A stretch of 44,490 bases of DNA from NCBI GenBank assembly GCA_030149175.1, contig JASBSA010000015.1:1-44490 (forward strand), written 5' to 3'. Positions 1 through 7,387 of the stretch are shown in pieces; within the stretch, counting starts at the first letter, position 1; every line of letters begins with the position of its first letter. Under the pieces are notes generated by a model that was not told where the DNA came from, ran no database searches, and saw only the letters and a list, made by a program, of their open reading frames with translations. The DNA is from Winogradskyella sp. GTDB lineage: Bacteria > Bacteroidota > Bacteroidia > Flavobacteriales > Flavobacteriaceae. The translations under genes and the position numbers were made by a program.

Positions 1-15
1 CTTAAATAAAACCTA

Positions 16-45
16 TTTGAATATTGAAACTATTGTTTATATTTG
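16..45 (+). promoter_or_regulatory. Bacteroidota-type promoter for tRNA-Leu
   Basis: TTTG at 16-19 and TATATTTG at 38-45, separated by 18 bases, match the primary sigma consensus of Bacteroidota (-33 TTTG, -7 TAnnTTTG). The -7 box ends ten bases before the mature tRNA 5' end at 56, so transcription would start just upstream of it. The match is seen directly; its use is inferred. Confidence 0.65.
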
Positions 46-55
46 CAGTCCTTTT

Positions 56-137
56 GCAGGCGTGGTGGAATTGGTAGACACGCTAGACTTAGGATCTAGT
101 GCCGCGAGGTGTGCGAGTTCGAGTCTCGCCGCCTGTA
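56..137 (+). tRNA. tRNA-Leu (anticodon UAG)
   Basis: The 82-nt cloverleaf can be folded by eye. The acceptor stem pairs 56-62 (GCAGGCG) with 130-136 (CGCCTGT), including one terminal G-U, and A137 is the discriminator. The anticodon arm has stem CTAGA/TCTAG around loop CTTAGGA, giving anticodon UAG, which reads CUA. A long variable arm, typical of the class II tRNAs Leu and Ser, precedes a T arm with GTTCGAG flanked by GCGAG/CTCGC. CCA is not encoded (CTA follows A137). A promoter lies immediately upstream and a terminator immediately downstream, so this is a single-gene unit. Confidence 0.96.
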
Positions 138-140
138 CTA

Positions 141-172
141 AAAAAAGCTTCAGTTATTTCTGAAGCTTTTTT
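141..172 (+). terminator. Intrinsic terminator of tRNA-Leu
   Basis: GCTTCAG (147-153) pairs with CTGAAGC (160-166) around a 6-nt loop, with an A-run before and a T-run after (167-172). It lies four bases after the tRNA. Confidence 0.85.
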
Positions 173-216
173 ATTGGATATATCTTAAATCAATAAAGCG
201 AGACGAGAAGTTTATG

Positions 217-233
217 CTGAGCGAAGTCGAAGT
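217..233 (+). repeat. Dispersed intergenic repeat, copy 1 (17 nt)
   Basis: The sequence CTGAGCGAAGTCGAAGT recurs with one mismatch at 29907-29923, also between genes. From memory, very similar short repeats are scattered through intergenic regions of many Flavobacteriaceae genomes. This copy abuts a partial duplicate of the tRNA-Leu 3' end. Confidence 0.6.
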
Positions 234-235
234 AA

Positions 236-251
236 GTCTCACCGCCTGTAC
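236..251 (+). repeat. Partial copy of tRNA-Leu 3' end
   Basis: GTCTCACCGCCTGTAC here matches GTCTCGCCGCCTGTAC at 123-138 of the tRNA-Leu in 15 of 16 positions, covering half of the T stem, the whole 3' acceptor strand and the discriminator. No 5' half is present. It could be a decayed tRNA copy, a recombination duplicate or an attachment-site remnant; the sequence does not decide between these. Confidence 0.6.
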
Positions 252-256
252 AGATA

Positions 257-288
257 AGATTCTTCAAAATTATGAAGGGTCTTTTTTT
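257..288 (+). terminator. Intrinsic terminator after tRNA fragment
   Basis: AGATTCTTCA (257-266) pairs with TGAAGGGTCT (273-282), ten pairs including two G-U, around a 6-nt loop and followed by seven T. It is placed after the tRNA-like fragment as the first terminator is after the intact tRNA. Its T-run serves only the plus strand, so it does not terminate the receptor gene that ends at 303. Confidence 0.65.
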
Positions 289-302
289 GTTTTAATTCTA
301 GA

Positions 303-2810
303 TTAAAAATAAATTCTCACTACAGCATTAGTGGTTAGTCCTAATGAAAGTCTTGTGAACTTGTCTACTTCGTTATTTGTGTTTATTCTGTAGAAATTAT
401 TTATTAAATTCTCCCTGTTAGAAATGTTCCAAATAGAGAATCCTAACTCTGATCTAAACGTGTTATTGATTTTAAACTTAAACAATGCAGAGGCATCAAT
501 TCTAAGATAGTCAGCTAATCTTTCATTATTTGCATTGTCAAAATTAACAGTGTTGTCTATTATTTCATTGTTGGCAAGAGGGACTGATGTTGGTTGTCCG
601 GTTCTGTAATTAATCCCAGCAGAGATATTCCAAGATTTGTTGCTGAATGTAGTTCCCAGTGTAACTGAATGTGTAATGTCGAAATTACTAGGAAATTCAA
701 TTTCATCTAACATTTCAAAAGTATAAGTATTGTTTATATACGAGTAGCTAAGCCACGTATTAAAATGTTTGATGTTTTTACGAAGTAAAAGCTCTAGTCC
801 ATAAGCTGTATAACTTCCTTTTTCTCTTGTAAACTCATACTTTGTGGTGAAACTTTGACTTTGTGTTGTTATACCATCAACTTCTTTATAAAATCCTTTA
901 GCATCCAATAACCAATTATTGTTTTTATAAGTTACGCCAAAAGAGGCTTGTTTGCTCTGTATAATAGGTATGCTGTCGTTATCGGTAAGTTGCCAACGTC
1001 TTCTTTCAATACCTAAAAAGTCGTTCTGAAAGTTTATAATCTGAGAGGTGCTTTGGTGCTTAAACTCGCCTTGAGCTTCAATTTGAATATGTTGATTAAT
1101 TGACTTTCTAATGCTTAGCCTAGGTTCAATAATTAGTTTACTGAATTGGGTTAAAAAATTTCCTCTTATACCACCTCTAATAGAAATGGTATTACTCTTG
1201 TTTTTAAACCAAGCTTGCCCAAATATGGCATGCTCACGCAGTACTTCTTCATCACGTCTTACAAAACGAGGGCGATCGATATCATTTAAGTTTATGACTT
1301 CTGTTTCTGTAAATTGATAGCCAAGGTTATAGACCAAAAGGTTATGCTCAAAGCGATTATTTAACTTAACACTAGTTTCTGACACGCTGTTCTCTTGCAA
1401 AAAGCGTTGTTGTTCTAGTATGTTGGCATTAATGGCGTTTAATTTATAATCTGTATTATAGATGTTGATGCTAGAACTTAGTTTTTCGCTCCATAATCTT
1501 TTGTAGCTTGCACCAAAAGCAGTACTTGTTTGGGAAGCACTACTTTGGCGCGTTTGATTGCTATTATTAATTATAGCATTTTCGTCAAAACTTAAATTAT
1601 TATTTACAAGAATGAAATTTAAACGAAGATAATCTTTATCACTTGGTTGGTATAACCAGCGTAAAGCGGCATCATGAAAGTCGAAATCTCTGTCAGAATT
1701 AGTGACATTATCTACATTGGTTTGAGCTTCTGTTTCTTGGGTTATTCTGTCAAAATAAACCTCATAAGTGGGTGTCCTAATTAGATTATCTAAAGATTTT
1801 CTAGAGGCGATTTGAAGGGAAGATTTTTTTCCAACAGGAATATTTGAAAAAAGTTCTGCATTTAAAAAATTAACACCAAAAACACCGTTAAATTTTGAAT
1901 CGATTTGCTCTTCTGTTTTCATATGTATTGTACCAGAAACACCATCGGTTAATGCAACGTCCGAACCATTATTGATGATACTTACTTTTTGGGTCATCAG
2001 TGGGTTAAAACTAGAAATGAGACCAAAAAAGTGCCCTGTTTGATACATTTTAACGTCATCCCAAAGCATAAGACTTTGATCGTGCGAGCCACCTCTAATA
2101 TTAATGTTAGACACTGTTTCGTCAACACTTAAAATGCCTGGAAGAGCCTGTACGGTTTGTAATACGTCTGATTCTATTAACCCAGGCAATAAGCTAAATT
2201 TTTTATAATCTATAGACGTGGTCCAATCTTGCCTTTTATCAATACCTTTTACAAGATAAGTTTCAATAAGCACAGGAGCAATAACTTCTTCTTGCATCAA
2301 AAGAGGTATGGTTACGCAGTCCTCTAGGTTAAAATATGAAGCTTGCCGCTCAATAGTTTTAAACCCTAGGTGTCTTATGGTGAGTAGTTCGTTTTTAGAT
2401 TTCAACTCAATTTCAAAATAACCGTTTTCATCAGATATAGTGTAAGCAGATTTTCCATTAATGGAGGCATTCTCAATTGCTAATTGGGTTTCTGAGTCTT
2501 TTATAAAACCACATATTGATATGGTTTTAGAGATGGTATAGACATAATCACTTACCTTTTCAAAAACTAAATTAGTTTGTTCTTCTAATTTTTTAAGTTT
2601 TTTTGAAAGGCTTAATTCTTCAGTTAATGGTACAACAACAATGTCTTTTAACAAGCTGCTCTCATAGTTAAATGTTACAGAGTGCTGCTTGGTTATTTTT
2701 TCTAAAACTGTAGATATTGAGACGTTTTGTAATTCTGTTTGTCCTTTTAAATTCAGACTAGAGAATATGGAAAAAATGAAACAGAATATATAAATTTTAG
2801 TTCTACTCAT
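303..2810 (-). CDS. TonB-dependent receptor with STN signalling domain
   Basis: This is an outer-membrane TonB-dependent receptor of about 835 residues. After a signal peptide ending near NLKGQ comes a secretin/TonB N-terminal (STN) domain (about residues 25-100), then a carboxypeptidase-regulatory-like beta-sandwich (SICGFIKDSETQLAIENAS), a plug domain containing NINIRGG, and a long beta-barrel ending in Phe (VVRIYF). Receptors with an STN domain usually signal through FecR to an ECF sigma factor, and both genes lie directly upstream. I chose the ATG at 2810: it overlaps the fecR-like stop (ATGAGTAG) and leads straight into the signal peptide. A TTG at 2840 would lengthen the protein by ten residues. 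The substrate is unknown; iron chelate, glycan or peptide are all possible. Confidence 0.9.
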   Translation of the reverse strand: MSRTKIYIFCFIFSIFSSLNLKGQTELQNVSISTVLEKITKQHSVTFNYESSLLKDIVVVPLTEELSLSKKLKKLEEQTNLVFEKVSDYVYTISKTISICGFIKDSETQLAIENASINGKSAYTISDENGYFEIELKSKNELLTIRHLGFKTIERQASYFNLEDCVTIPLLMQEEVIAPVLIETYLVKGIDKRQDWTTSIDYKKFSLLPGLIESDVLQTVQALPGILSVDETVSNINIRGGSHDQSLMLWDDVKMYQTGHFFGLISSFNPLMTQKVSIINNGSDVALTDGVSGTIHMKTEEQIDSKFNGVFGVNFLNAELFSNIPVGKKSSLQIASRKSLDNLIRTPTYEVYFDRITQETEAQTNVDNVTNSDRDFDFHDAALRWLYQPSDKDYLRLNFILVNNNLSFDENAIINNSNQTRQSSASQTSTAFGASYKRLWSEKLSSSINIYNTDYKLNAINANILEQQRFLQENSVSETSVKLNNRFEHNLLVYNLGYQFTETEVINLNDIDRPRFVRRDEEVLREHAIFGQAWFKNKSNTISIRGGIRGNFLTQFSKLIIEPRLSIRKSINQHIQIEAQGEFKHQSTSQIINFQNDFLGIERRRWQLTDNDSIPIIQSKQASFGVTYKNNNWLLDAKGFYKEVDGITTQSQSFTTKYEFTREKGSYTAYGLELLLRKNIKHFNTWLSYSYINNTYTFEMLDEIEFPSNFDITHSVTLGTTFSNKSWNISAGINYRTGQPTSVPLANNEIIDNTVNFDNANNERLADYLRIDASALFKFKINNTFRSELGFSIWNISNRENLINNFYRINTNNEVDKFTRLSLGLTTNAVVRIYF

Positions 2811-3705
2811 TCCTTGTAATGACCACTTTGTTGTTTTCAATAGTATAGGTCAGTTCAAGGGGTATGGTTATAGATTTTAAGGCCTTGTTGAGATCGCTGT
2901 GCTCAAAAGCACCTGTGAAATTAGAATTTAAATTTGTTGGATATTGAACATCAATTTTAAAATGAGTCTCAAGTTCATTCATAACCTCAATGAATGGAGC
3001 GTTTTCAAAAACACTCATATTTTTTAGCCAGTAAGGTTCAGCAACGGCAATTTTTGATTTTATTCCTTTATCTAAAACTAGGCTGAACTCTGTTCCTGCA
3101 GGTAGCTTAACATCTTTGTCATTGTATGTAACCTGCACAAGGCCTTCATAGCACGATACCTTAAAAATACTATCTCGCGAAGTGACATTAAATTCCGTTC
3201 CTAGAACGCTCACTGTACCATTAGAAGTATTAACATCAAAACGATTCCCTTTCTCAACATCAAAAAAGGCTTCGCCATTAAGCTGTAAAACTCTATTCTT
3301 ATCCCAGTTATTCTCGTTAAAAGCCAATTCTGACAATTCATTTAGCTTTACAATTGAGTTGTCTGGCAGTGTAATTGTTGAGTTTTCATTGGCCAGAGTT
3401 TTTATTTGCGTTTCTTGATTAAAGAAAAAAGTAAAATATAGGCCTAGTGCAACAATAACCATACTAGCTACTTTTAAAAGCGGACTCTGCCAGCCAATAT
3501 GTCTTACAGGAGTTTTGTGTTTTTTGTAGCGTTCGTTAAAGCTATTAAAGTCACTTATTTCCGAATGGTTTGAAGCTTTAAAATGCTTCGCGTAGTCTAC
3601 GATATAAGTGCTAAAATCAGCGTCGTCTAGTTGCTGAAAGACTTCTTTTTCAGCAGTAGAGAGCTCATTTTTTAACCATTTTTCTATTAATTCATCCTTC
3701 TTCAT
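2803..3705 (-). CDS. FecR-family anti-sigma factor
   Basis: This 300-residue inner-membrane regulator should hold the neighbouring ECF sigma factor inactive until the STN-type receptor signals. The first 70 residues are cytoplasmic and sigma-binding (NELSTAEKEVFQQL). One transmembrane helix spans about residues 75-95 (LLKVASMVIVALGLYFTFFF). The periplasmic part holds the FecR domain (about 105-200, with FDVEKGNRFDV and VLGTEFNV) and a C-terminal STN-like DUF4974 region (about 228-298, with IEVMNELETHFKIDVQYP). It lies between the sigma factor and receptor genes on the same strand and its stop overlaps the receptor start, so the three are probably one operon. Assignment to FecR is secure; the signal is unknown. 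Confidence 0.93.
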   Translation of the reverse strand: MKKDELIEKWLKNELSTAEKEVFQQLDDADFSTYIVDYAKHFKASNHSEISDFNSFNERYKKHKTPVRHIGWQSPLLKVASMVIVALGLYFTFFFNQETQIKTLANENSTITLPDNSIVKLNELSELAFNENNWDKNRVLQLNGEAFFDVEKGNRFDVNTSNGTVSVLGTEFNVTSRDSIFKVSCYEGLVQVTYNDKDVKLPAGTEFSLVLDKGIKSKIAVAEPYWLKNMSVFENAPFIEVMNELETHFKIDVQYPTNLNSNFTGAFEHSDLNKALKSITIPLELTYTIENNKVVITRNE

Positions 3706-3752
3706 AAGATGTTCTATTTATTATATAACAACCTTCTTTGTGTTTCTCCTGA

Positions 3753-4277
3753 TTATTTTTTTCTAAAGGCTTCAAGTTTGTCTTTCAGAATATTAAAAGC
3801 ACTATAAATTCTATACTCTACAACCTTTTGAGTAATGTTTAGCATCTGAGCAATTTCTTTATGGGTCTTCCCTTCAACCTTACTCAGTAAAAAAGCAACA
3901 CGTTGTTCTTCTGTTAGTGACTCTAAAACGTTTTGGTAGCGCTTTGCAAATTGTTCTTTTTCTAAAATAAATTCCGGTGTTTCGTAAGTGTAATTTTTAG
4001 GGCTTTCTTGCTGGTGTTTTAGAACTACTTTTTGGTGTTTAAGTTCGTTAAGCACCAAGTTATTTGCTACGGTGAACAGAAAAGATTTTGCTTTTGAAAG
4101 ATGTACTGTCTTACAATTGTCCCAAAGCTTAATAAAGGCTTCTTGTGCTTTGTCATCTACATTAATTTGAGAACCAAACTTGTAATATAAAAAGTTATGT
4201 AAATCTTGTCCTAAGCTATTATATACACGCTCAAAAACGCTTTCTTTACAGATATCTTCAGGTATGTTTTTACTCAC
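3753..4277 (-). CDS. ECF RNA polymerase sigma factor (FecI/RpoE-like)
   Basis: The 174-residue protein has a sigma region 2 (about residues 20-90, including DKAQEAFIKLWDNC and FLFTVANNLVLNELK) and a region 4 helix-turn-helix (about 115-165, with EEQRVAFLLSKVEGKTHKEI and LNITQKVVEYRI). It is of the Bacteroidota FecI type that works with FecR. The start at 4277 is GTG; no in-frame ATG lies nearby upstream and none occurs early in the frame. It heads a minus-strand operon with the FecR and receptor genes, with 47 bases before fecR. It probably activates this operon and perhaps other genes. It diverges from the small ORF and acidic lipoprotein genes at 4381-7032. Confidence 0.93.
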   Translation of the reverse strand: MSKNIPEDICKESVFERVYNSLGQDLHNFLYYKFGSQINVDDKAQEAFIKLWDNCKTVHLSKAKSFLFTVANNLVLNELKHQKVVLKHQQESPKNYTYETPEFILEKEQFAKRYQNVLESLTEEQRVAFLLSKVEGKTHKEIAQMLNITQKVVEYRIYSAFNILKDKLEAFRKK

Positions 4278-4380
4278 AACATCTATTTTGCTTTAAAAAT
4301 AGTATAATTTTTTTATGAAATCCATCAGGAGAAATGCAATAAGAGTTGTTCTATAAAAAAGTTTCATTCAAATTTAAAAG

Positions 4381-4638
4381 ATGAATACTTCAAAAGCTAC
4401 TAAGAAAACGTCAAGATTAATCCTCTCTCTGATAAATATGAAGAGGGAAGAACTAATACTTTGTGATCAAAAGGCGATAGCGCTCAGCAAACAACTAAAT
4501 TATATTGATAATAATGAAGCTAACCGATGCAAACTAAGATTGGCAAAACAGCGCAGAGCACAACTGCAAAAAACCATTAATAATCTTATTCAATTGGAAG
4601 AAAAAATAGAAAATTTAAAAATTTTTTCAGGAGAATGA
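4381..4638 (+). CDS. Small basic coiled-coil protein, unknown function
   Basis: An 85-residue ORF with ATG start and no signal peptide or membrane segment. It is rich in Lys, Arg, Gln and Leu and looks almost wholly alpha-helical; the stretch RLAKQRRAQLQKTINNLIQL has heptad character. I recognise no family. It starts 103 bases from the divergent ECF sigma gene and ends 70 bases before the large acidic lipoprotein gene on the same strand, so it could be the first gene of that transcript. No clear ribosome site is seen, as is normal in this group. It may be a genuine small cytoplasmic protein or a chance ORF; the position between two real transcription units and its composition favour the former. 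Confidence 0.5.
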   Translation: MNTSKATKKTSRLILSLINMKREELILCDQKAIALSKQLNYIDNNEANRCKLRLAKQRRAQLQKTINNLIQLEEKIENLKIFSGE

Positions 4639-4708
4639 TAAATACTGTTGTTATATAAATAAAGAGACAAAACAATTAAGTAATTAACAACAACAAAAAT
4701 AAAGAACT

Positions 4709-6517
4709 ATGAAAACCCAAAGTAAGCTTATCCATTTTTTATTAAGTATTGCCCTCTTGGTATTTGCTTCATCTTGTAGAACAGAGGAAGACTTAAGTAT
4801 TGACCCACCAGCCGAAGAAACACTAGAAGCTAACACGCAAACCGCAGCCTTAATGCAAAATGTTGTAATGAATGACGGATCGTCAGACAACATTATAGAT
4901 AACGCAAGTTGTCTAAGTATACAATTTCCTGTAACAGTAACTGTAAATGGCACAACACTCCAGATTGATAATGAAGATGATTTGGATGATGTTGAAGATA
5001 TTTTCGATGAGTTTGACGATGATGATGACAATATTGTTATCTCTTATCCGATAACAATTGTCCTTTCAGATTTTACAACAGTAGAGATTAATTCTGATGA
5101 TGAATTAGAAGATTTTGTTGAAGATTGTTTTGAGGATAACTTTGACGACGACGACATTGAGTGTATAGATTTTCAATACCCAATTACAGCATCAGCTTTT
5201 AATGAAAATAACGAACTGATTCTTTCTTTTACCATTAACAATGATTTTGAGATGTATAATTTCATTGATGACCTAGATGATTATGCTGCTGTTACCATAG
5301 ACTTTCCTATTACCGTAATACTAGCAAACGGAACAACACAAGTCGTAAATAATATTCAAGAATTAGCCATGGTTATTGAAGATGCAGATGACTCTTGTGA
5401 TGAGGACGATGATAATGATTATGATGATGATGATTGTGATAATTGTACCACGGATTTAGTTACAGATTTTATAACCCAATGTACTGACTGGTATGTTGAT
5501 GAATTAGAAAGAAACGATAATGATTTAGAAGATAACTACATAGGTTATTTCTTTACATTCAATGCTGATAACACTCTTCTTGTAGCATGGGATAATGGAT
5601 CACAGACCCAAAGTGGTACATGGAGTGCTACAGGCTCTGGTAATGATATTGTTTTTGAAATTAATATCCCAGGATTTAATGACATTAATGATGCTTGGAA
5701 TCTTCACGAAATTGAAAACGACGATGATGATAACGAGCTAGAGTTTGAACTTAGAATTGGTGATGATGACGAGTTAGAATTTAAAAATACGTGTTCTGGT
5801 AGTGGAAATGTTGATGATTCAAATTTGGTTAACGCTCTAACAAGTGGTGATTGGTATGTAACATATTTCTTTGATGATACTGATGAAACAGCAGACTTCT
5901 CAGATTATGTTTTTAATTTTGCAACAAATAACACAGCTACTGCTACAAACTCTGTTGGTTCTACAAATGGAGCTTGGTCTACAGTTTCTGGGGATACAAC
6001 TCCGCTTGGGCTTATATTAAATTTTGGAACAAGCATACCGTTAGATGAATTAGAAGATGATTGGGATGTTTTAGAAGTCACTAATGATATTATAAGATTA
6101 AAAGATGTAAGTGGAGGTGATGGTTCTGAAGATTTCTTAACTTTCGAGAGAACACCATACAATGGTGGTGGAACAGGAAATGATAACCTTATAAATACAC
6201 TATCAGACGGTCTGTGGTTTGTAGCATCTTACACAGAAGATTCGGACGATCAAACAACAGATTATGTAGGTTACGAATTAAATTTTGATAGCAATGGTAC
6301 CGTAACGGCCTCAAACGGGAGTACTACAAATAACGGAACATGGTCAGTATTTAATAGTGGAAATGAAGTAATGCTAAACTTTGGTACAGCTATGCCATTT
6401 CAAGAGCTTAATGATGATGATTGGGATGTAATCTCCTCATCAGATACCGAAGTTGTCCTTCAAGATGTAAGCGGAGGTGGAGGTGGAACAGATACCTTAA
6501 CCCTTCAAAAATTATAA
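4709..6517 (+). CDS. Large Asp-rich surface lipoprotein with repeated modules
   Basis: A 602-residue lipoprotein: signal peptide and lipobox end at Cys23 (LVFASSC), followed by RTEEDL, an acidic tail like the Bacteroidota surface-export signal. The N-terminal half repeats a unit of about 60 residues built on the core (I/V)x(F/Y)P(I/V)T (IQFPVTVTV, ISYPITIVL, FQYPITASA, IDFPITVIL), each followed by dense Asp/Glu runs, ending in a Cys/Asp cluster around residues 230-245. The C-terminal half has three copies of a module of about 100-120 residues (WYVDELE, WYVTYFFDD and WFVASYTED at their starts; GTWS or AWST in the middle; DDWDV near the end) resembling lipocalin-like beta-barrels. The net charge is extremely negative and cation binding is plausible. 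The function is unknown. The next gene is a single-module paralogue. Confidence 0.85.
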   Translation: MKTQSKLIHFLLSIALLVFASSCRTEEDLSIDPPAEETLEANTQTAALMQNVVMNDGSSDNIIDNASCLSIQFPVTVTVNGTTLQIDNEDDLDDVEDIFDEFDDDDDNIVISYPITIVLSDFTTVEINSDDELEDFVEDCFEDNFDDDDIECIDFQYPITASAFNENNELILSFTINNDFEMYNFIDDLDDYAAVTIDFPITVILANGTTQVVNNIQELAMVIEDADDSCDEDDDNDYDDDDCDNCTTDLVTDFITQCTDWYVDELERNDNDLEDNYIGYFFTFNADNTLLVAWDNGSQTQSGTWSATGSGNDIVFEINIPGFNDINDAWNLHEIENDDDDNELEFELRIGDDDELEFKNTCSGSGNVDDSNLVNALTSGDWYVTYFFDDTDETADFSDYVFNFATNNTATATNSVGSTNGAWSTVSGDTTPLGLILNFGTSIPLDELEDDWDVLEVTNDIIRLKDVSGGDGSEDFLTFERTPYNGGGTGNDNLINTLSDGLWFVASYTEDSDDQTTDYVGYELNFDSNGTVTASNGSTTNNGTWSVFNSGNEVMLNFGTAMPFQELNDDDWDVISSSDTEVVLQDVSGGGGGTDTLTLQKL

Positions 6518-6546
6518 ATTTATTAATTCACTAAAAACAACAAATT

Positions 6547-7032
6547 ATGAAAAACGTATTTAATCTAGGATTTGTCTTAATGCTCAGCCTCACATTAATG
6601 TCAGGTATGTGCTCGATTGATGACGATGACGGAACATCAAATAACAATAGCCAGCAAATTGCAGCAATAGAAGATGACGTGCAAACTGGTACCTGGACAA
6701 TAACAAACTTTGTAGATTCTGGGCAGAATGAAACATCAGATTTTAATGGTTACGGTTTTACCTTTAACCCTAATGGTTCTTTAGTAGCGACAAATGGTAC
6801 AAATACAATTACTGGTACATGGTCTGTAACTGACGATGATAGTAGTGATGACGATGGAAGCAGTAGTAGCGACATAGATTTCAACATCTTTTTCCCTGTA
6901 CCAGAAACCAGTGATTTTGAAGATTTAAATGACGATTGGGATATTGTTACGGCAACTTCTACAAGAATCGAGCTAATTGATATCAGTGGTGGTAATGGAG
7001 GTACAGATTTGCTGACTTTTGAGAGAAACTAG
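6547..7032 (+). CDS. Small acidic lipoprotein, single lipocalin-like module
   Basis: A 161-residue lipoprotein with lipobox at Cys22 (LTLMSGMC) and a tail SIDDDDG that fits surface export. Its single module matches the C-terminal modules of the preceding 602-residue protein: TGTWTITNFVDSGQNETSDF at the start, GYGFTFNPNGS, ITGTWSV in the middle, LNDDWDIV and DISGGNGGTDLLTFER at the end. It lies 29 bases downstream of that gene on the same strand and is followed by a strong terminator, so the two are co-transcribed. It is probably a duplicated single domain. No enzymatic motif is seen, and a role in binding ligand or cations is only a guess. Confidence 0.85.
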   Translation: MKNVFNLGFVLMLSLTLMSGMCSIDDDDGTSNNNSQQIAAIEDDVQTGTWTITNFVDSGQNETSDFNGYGFTFNPNGSLVATNGTNTITGTWSVTDDDSSDDDGSSSSDIDFNIFFPVPETSDFEDLNDDWDIVTATSTRIELIDISGGNGGTDLLTFERN

Positions 7033-7387
7033 TATGTAAAACACAATTAATCCCTCAGTTTATACATTAATTGTTGGTTAATAGCAGGCCAGCCATGAAA
7101 CTTCATGGTTGGCCTTTTTAATTTTAATGAAATTAGATTCTACTGTTAAAGTCTAAATATTAACCTTTTATGGTTAATTATGAACTTTTAAACGATAATT
7201 GGATAATTGCTTATTTGAAGAAATATTTTTTTACTACTTTCCAAATATATAATAAACGTATTGTCCTAAAGTTTTCTCCCCTACAGAATTAGGTAGTTTA
7301 TTAGTTTCATTCTCCATTTTCTACTTTTTGTTTAGAGCATTTAATAGGTTGTTATGGTTAGTATAATCAGCTAAATATTACTTTGTC
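7033..7387 (+). other. 355-bp intergenic stretch
   Basis: No gene is seen. It holds the terminator at 7087-7119 and a weaker 7-bp hairpin (ATTAACC 7159-7165 with GGTTAAT 7172-7178). The rest is AT-rich leader for the gene at 7388. I see no exact -7 TAnnTTTG box; a near match, TACTTTTTG, lies around 7322-7330. Confidence 0.6.
7087..7119 (+). terminator. Intrinsic terminator of the acidic lipoprotein operon
   Basis: GGCCAGCCATGA pairs with TCATGGTTGGCC (one G-U) around a 4-nt loop, followed by TTTTT at 7115-7119. It lies 54 bases after the last lipoprotein gene. Confidence 0.88.

Noticed and set aside
4369-4376. Minus-strand TAAATTTG as promoter of the ECF sigma gene
   Set aside because: The -7 box is perfect, but the nearest TTTG is only 14 bases away instead of about 19, so support is too weak to list.
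4684-5031. Ser-rich minus-strand frame opposite the acidic lipoprotein
   Set aside because: Poly-Ser is the antisense reading of Asp/Glu codons; not a real gene.
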